Positions 4,939 to 6,438 of a DNA stretch of 6,438 nt are shown piece after piece. The stretch covers positions 707 to 7,144 of the forward strand of contig DEKQ01000070.1 of NCBI GenBank assembly GCA_002353975.1, written 5' to 3'. A program made the translations under genes and the position numbers. The first letter of the stretch is position 1. Each line of letters begins with the position of its first letter. Source of the stretch: Prevotellaceae bacterium UBA2718 (GTDB taxonomy: Bacteria > Bacteroidota > Bacteroidia > Bacteroidales > Bacteroidaceae). The notes below the pieces were generated by a model. That model was not told the origin of the DNA, ran no database searches, and saw only the letters and a list, made by a program, of their open reading frames with translations.

Positions 4939-6438
4939 CTGTTCAGAGCCTATGGTGAGGCAGAAGTCACCTTCTTCCAGCACCCACTGGCCGTCTGTCC
5001 CTACGAACGCCAGGTCCTTGGCGGGCAGGCTGAAGGTGACGGTACGTGTCTCCTGTGGCTGCAGCATCACCTTTTCAAAGGCACGCAGGCGGCGGTTTTC
5101 GGGTGTCAGCGAGGCTACGAGGTCGCTGCTATACAGCAGTACGCTCTCCTTGCCCTCCCTGTTGCCGGTATTGGTGACGTCGATGCTGACGGTCAGTATG
5201 TCGTCCTTGGAGAAGCGGGGCTTGTCAACACGCATGTTGCTATAGGCAAACGTGGTGTAGCTCAGCCCATATCCGAAGGGCCACTGCACGTTGACGGTGG
5301 CATCATAGTCGTATGCCCCTGCCATGCGGTCGCAGTGTTCGCTGACGCGATAGTCGTAGGTGGTGAGGTCGGCGGAGTTGCGCGGGTAGGTGTAGGGCAG
5401 GCGTCCAGAGAAGTTAGTGTCGCCAGCCAGCAGCCGAGCCAATGCGTCGGCACCATAATTGCCCGGCAGCAGGATGTCGATGACGGCCTGACAGAGCGGC
5501 TCCAGATCGTTGATGAGTCGCGGACGCCCCTCGTTCAGCACAAGTACTATGGGCTTGCCCGTCTGCGCCAGGGCCTTCACCAGACGGCGCTGGTTGTCGG
5601 AGAGGGCGAGGTCAGAGAGGTTACCCACCGTCTCGGTGTATGAATTCTCGCCCACGCAGGCAATGATGACGTCAACATTCTGCGCGGCGCGCACGGCATC
5701 ATCAATGTGCGAGGCCTCTTCCTCCTGGTATCCTCCTTCGGGGATATATGTCACACCCTGCTCTATCACGACGTTGCCGCTGCCGAAGCGGTTGGACAGT
5801 GCCTCATAGATGGTGTTGTATTGCTGGGCATAGCGGTCCGTCAGGTTGCCCTGCCACGTGTAGCTCCATCCACCGTTAAGGCAGCGCATCTGGTTCGCAT
5901 TAGGTCCCGTAACCAGCAGCCTCAGCCCTCTGCCCCCTCCATCAGCAGCGGCAGAGAGCGGCAGGAGGCCCGACTCGTTCTTCAGCAGGATGATACTCTC
6001 CTCTGCGGCTTGCAGCGCCACCTTGGCAAACTGCACGGAACCGAAGTCTGCGTAGGCCTTCCCCTTGCCCGTATTAGGCTGGTCAAAGAGTCCAAGACGA
6101 TATTTCATCAGCAGTATGCGACGCACGGCATCATCAATGCGGCTTTGGCTGACCTTGCCTTCCTGCACCAACTCCTTGAGCAAGGTGCAGAACTTCAGGT
6201 CGTAGGGGTCCATAGACATATCGATGCCGGCATTGATGGCTATGCGGATAGCATCCTTCTTGTCGCGTGCCACATGCTCGCGCTTATAGAGATTGTTGAT
6301 GTCTGACCAGTCGGTCACTATCATGCCGTCCCAGTTCAGACCCTCCTTCAGCCACTCCGTGAGCCACTTGTGGCTGGCATGTACGGGCTGACCGTTGACA
6401 GAGCCGGAGTTGACCATGATGGACAACATGCCGGCCTC
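4918..6438 (-). CDS. Glycoside hydrolase family 3, 5' end cut by window edge
   Basis: This enzyme is a retaining exo-acting beta-glycosidase (beta-glucosidase, exo-glucanase or beta-xylosidase type) that releases terminal sugars from beta-linked glycans or oligosaccharides. It is probably periplasmic, but the signal peptide lies outside the window. The frame stays open to the edge (EAGMLSIM...), so ATG 6429 is internal and 506 residues are visible of perhaps 700-800. Numbered from that ATG, the end of the TIM barrel shows VNSGSVNGQPVHAS and GMIVTDWSD, with D40 (bases 6310-6312) the expected nucleophile. The C-terminal alpha/beta sandwich has VGENSYTETVGNLSDLAL, where E266 matches the acid/base glutamate of the barley ExoI-like YTETKGD motif, then LPGNYGADAL. 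WPFGYGLSYTTF and KESVLLYSSD mark the fibronectin III-like end domain (about 385-495). The last residues and stop lie in a 21-bp repeat. The family is certain and the exact substrate is not. Confidence 0.96.
   Translation of the reverse strand, partial: EAGMLSIMVNSGSVNGQPVHASHKWLTEWLKEGLNWDGMIVTDWSDINNLYKREHVARDKKDAIRIAINAGIDMSMDPYDLKFCTLLKELVQEGKVSQSRIDDAVRRILLMKYRLGLFDQPNTGKGKAYADFGSVQFAKVALQAAEESIILLKNESGLLPLSAAADGGGRGLRLLVTGPNANQMRCLNGGWSYTWQGNLTDRYAQQYNTIYEALSNRFGSGNVVIEQGVTYIPEGGYQEEEASHIDDAVRAAQNVDVIIACVGENSYTETVGNLSDLALSDNQRRLVKALAQTGKPIVLVLNEGRPRLINDLEPLCQAVIDILLPGNYGADALARLLAGDTNFSGRLPYTYPRNSADLTTYDYRVSEHCDRMAGAYDYDATVNVQWPFGYGLSYTTFAYSNMRVDKPRFSKDDILTVSIDVTNTGNREGKESVLLYSSDLVASLTPENRRLRAFEKVMLQPQETRTVTFSLPAKDLAFVGTDGQWVLEEGDFCLTIGSEQLTVTCE

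Noticed and set aside
4817..5245. 142-codon + strand ORF across the GH3 3' end
   Set aside because: It begins at the terminator arm, reads the 21-bp repeat and GH3 antisense, and gives low-complexity SQVTVS-type sequence.
5707..6306. 199-codon ORF antisense to GH3
   Set aside because: It lies entirely within the well-supported GH3 frame, which has catalytic motifs in order. The antisense product has no recognisable features.
2098..6438. A polysaccharide utilisation locus formed by the hydrolase and GH3
   Set aside because: The two genes are on opposite strands with unrelated DNA between them. No SusC/SusD, regulator or sulfatase is visible, so co-function cannot be supported here.

Overview
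The window looks like a chromosomal segment of a Bacteroidales bacterium, most likely Prevotella or a close relative. The reasons are the Bacteroidetes-type ArgS (KMKSREG signature loop, C-terminus ending in VPERM), the -7 promoter boxes of the form TAnnTTTG, start codons mostly without Shine-Dalgarno sequences, a lipoprotein with an acidic SSDDDEEE stretch after the lipobox cysteine, and intergenic DNA packed with short tandem repeats. No plasmid, phage or transposase gene is visible.

Layout from left to right. (1) The 3' three quarters of argS (arginyl-tRNA synthetase, cut by the window edge) is followed after 45 bases by a short RNase HI-type gene. Both are on the + strand and probably form one transcription unit. 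(2) A 258-base gap holds a Bacteroidetes promoter and a leader with a strong terminator-like hairpin plus U-tract. It leads into a secreted alpha/beta hydrolase (+). (3) A gap of 972 bases without a credible gene holds several different repeat structures: an inverted pair of REP-like GGAG-headed hairpins (151 bp), an AT-rich stretch with a perfect 9-bp hairpin, five exact-length 22-bp tandem units that are each a dyad, a 7-bp tandem array, and a GC-rich untranslated stretch. (4) A TAnnTTTG promoter then drives a small lipocalin-like lipoprotein (+). (5) A convergent gap holds a strong intrinsic terminator for the minus strand. (6) The C-terminal two thirds or so of a family 3 glycoside hydrolase lies on the - strand and is cut by the right edge. 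Its last codons and stop sit in a 21-bp tandem repeat that continues past the stop.

How the genes may relate. ArgS and RNase H are housekeeping functions (translation and RNA:DNA hybrid removal). The secreted hydrolase and the GH3 enzyme could both act on complex carbohydrates outside the cytoplasm. They are on opposite strands, about 1.6 kb apart, and no SusC/SusD pair is present, so a shared polysaccharide utilisation locus cannot be claimed. The most unusual content is non-coding: the repeat island at 3322-4245, the hairpin-bearing leader at about 1962-2097, and the stop-codon-containing tandem repeat at the GH3 3' end.
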